From: Thermoplasmata archaeon
Lineage (GTDB): Archaea; Thermoplasmatota; Thermoplasmata; GCA-020350865
Assembly: GCA_020350865.1 (NCBI GenBank)
Contig: CP070726.1
Coordinates: forward strand, 175,096-181,624
Length of the DNA stretch: 6,529 nt
Direction of reading: 5' to 3'
In this document: in pieces, positions 6,428 through 6,529 of the stretch
Layout: each line of letters begins with the position of its first letter
Position numbering within the stretch: position 1 is the stretch's first letter
Translations under genes and position numbers: made by a program
Notes under the pieces: generated by a model
What the model saw: the letters and a program-made list of their open reading frames with translations, nothing else
Databases searched by the model: none
Told to the model about the DNA's origin: nothing

Positions 6428-6529
6428 ATGGGTAACCTAGGCGAAATCAAATCCCTCTTAAATAAGCACAGAACCGAGTTAAAGGACAGGTTCAAGGTGA
6501 GGAAAATCGGTGTGTTCGGTTCATTTGTG
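6428..6529 (+). CDS. Minimal nucleotidyltransferase (MNT) domain protein, N-terminal part only
   Basis: The visible 34 residues run from MGNLGEIKSLL to KIGVFGSFV. A short helix (EIKSLLNKHRTELKDRF) followed by the strand and turn VRKIGVFGSF is the classic opening of the DNA polymerase beta-like minimal nucleotidyltransferases. The Gly-Ser of GSF begins the nucleotide-binding motif; the D-x-D metal ligands would lie beyond the edge. In archaea such genes are often the antitoxin (MntA-like, AMP-transferring) partner of a HEPN-domain RNase toxin, but stand-alone members exist and the partner cannot be seen here. The start is fixed by an in-frame stop at 6413-6415 and no other ATG. It is transcribed divergently from priL. 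Confidence 0.8.
   Translation, partial: MGNLGEIKSLLNKHRTELKDRFKVRKIGVFGSFV

Noticed and set aside
6271..6495. Minus-strand open frame of 74 codons in the priL-MNT gap
   Set aside because: It covers the promoter, the palindromes and the start of the MNT gene in antisense. The composition is that of AT-rich non-coding DNA.
1..6529. tRNA, rRNA, CRISPR array, insertion sequence or attachment site
   Set aside because: No cloverleaf, spaced short repeats, transposase motif or terminal inverted repeats were found on either strand.

Overview
The window looks archaeal. It holds a complete gene for the large subunit of the archaeal/eukaryotic-type DNA primase (PriL), with four cysteines placed to hold its iron-sulphur cluster. 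Upstream regions carry BRE/TATA-like elements rather than bacterial -35/-10 boxes. The most conspicuous gene encodes a very large secreted gingipain-type (C25) cysteine peptidase with CARDB domains. Such exported proteases are known from uncultured sediment Euryarchaeota/Thermoplasmatota such as MBG-D. That lineage is my inference; the sequence alone does not fix it.

Layout. Positions 1-4955 (minus strand) are one uninterrupted reading frame of 1651 complete codons that runs off the left edge without a stop. Its order is: signal peptide, C25-type propeptide, C25 catalytic domain with a His502/Cys537 dyad, a beta-rich linker, two copies of a [CARDB + Rossmann/glutamine-amidotransferase-like] module, a third CARDB-like domain, and the start of a MAM/immune-inhibitor-A-like jelly-roll domain. 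Positions 4956-5178 are intergenic. They contain a good BRE/TATA promoter for the peptidase, a C-rich (minus-strand G-rich) tract and AT-rich palindromes. Positions 5179-6231 (minus) are priL. Positions 6232-6427 are a divergent intergenic region with TATA candidates for both sides and two inverted repeats ahead of the plus-strand gene. Positions 6428-6529 (plus) are the first 34 codons of a minimal nucleotidyltransferase (MNT) gene, possibly the antitoxin half of an MNT/HEPN pair whose partner would lie beyond the right edge.

How the genes relate. There is no obvious functional link between replication priming (priL) and extracellular proteolysis. The peptidase has its own promoter and is probably a separate transcription unit, though no strong terminator separates it from priL. 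No RNA genes, insertion sequences, CRISPR arrays or replication origin were recognised. No stretch longer than 300 bases lacks a gene.
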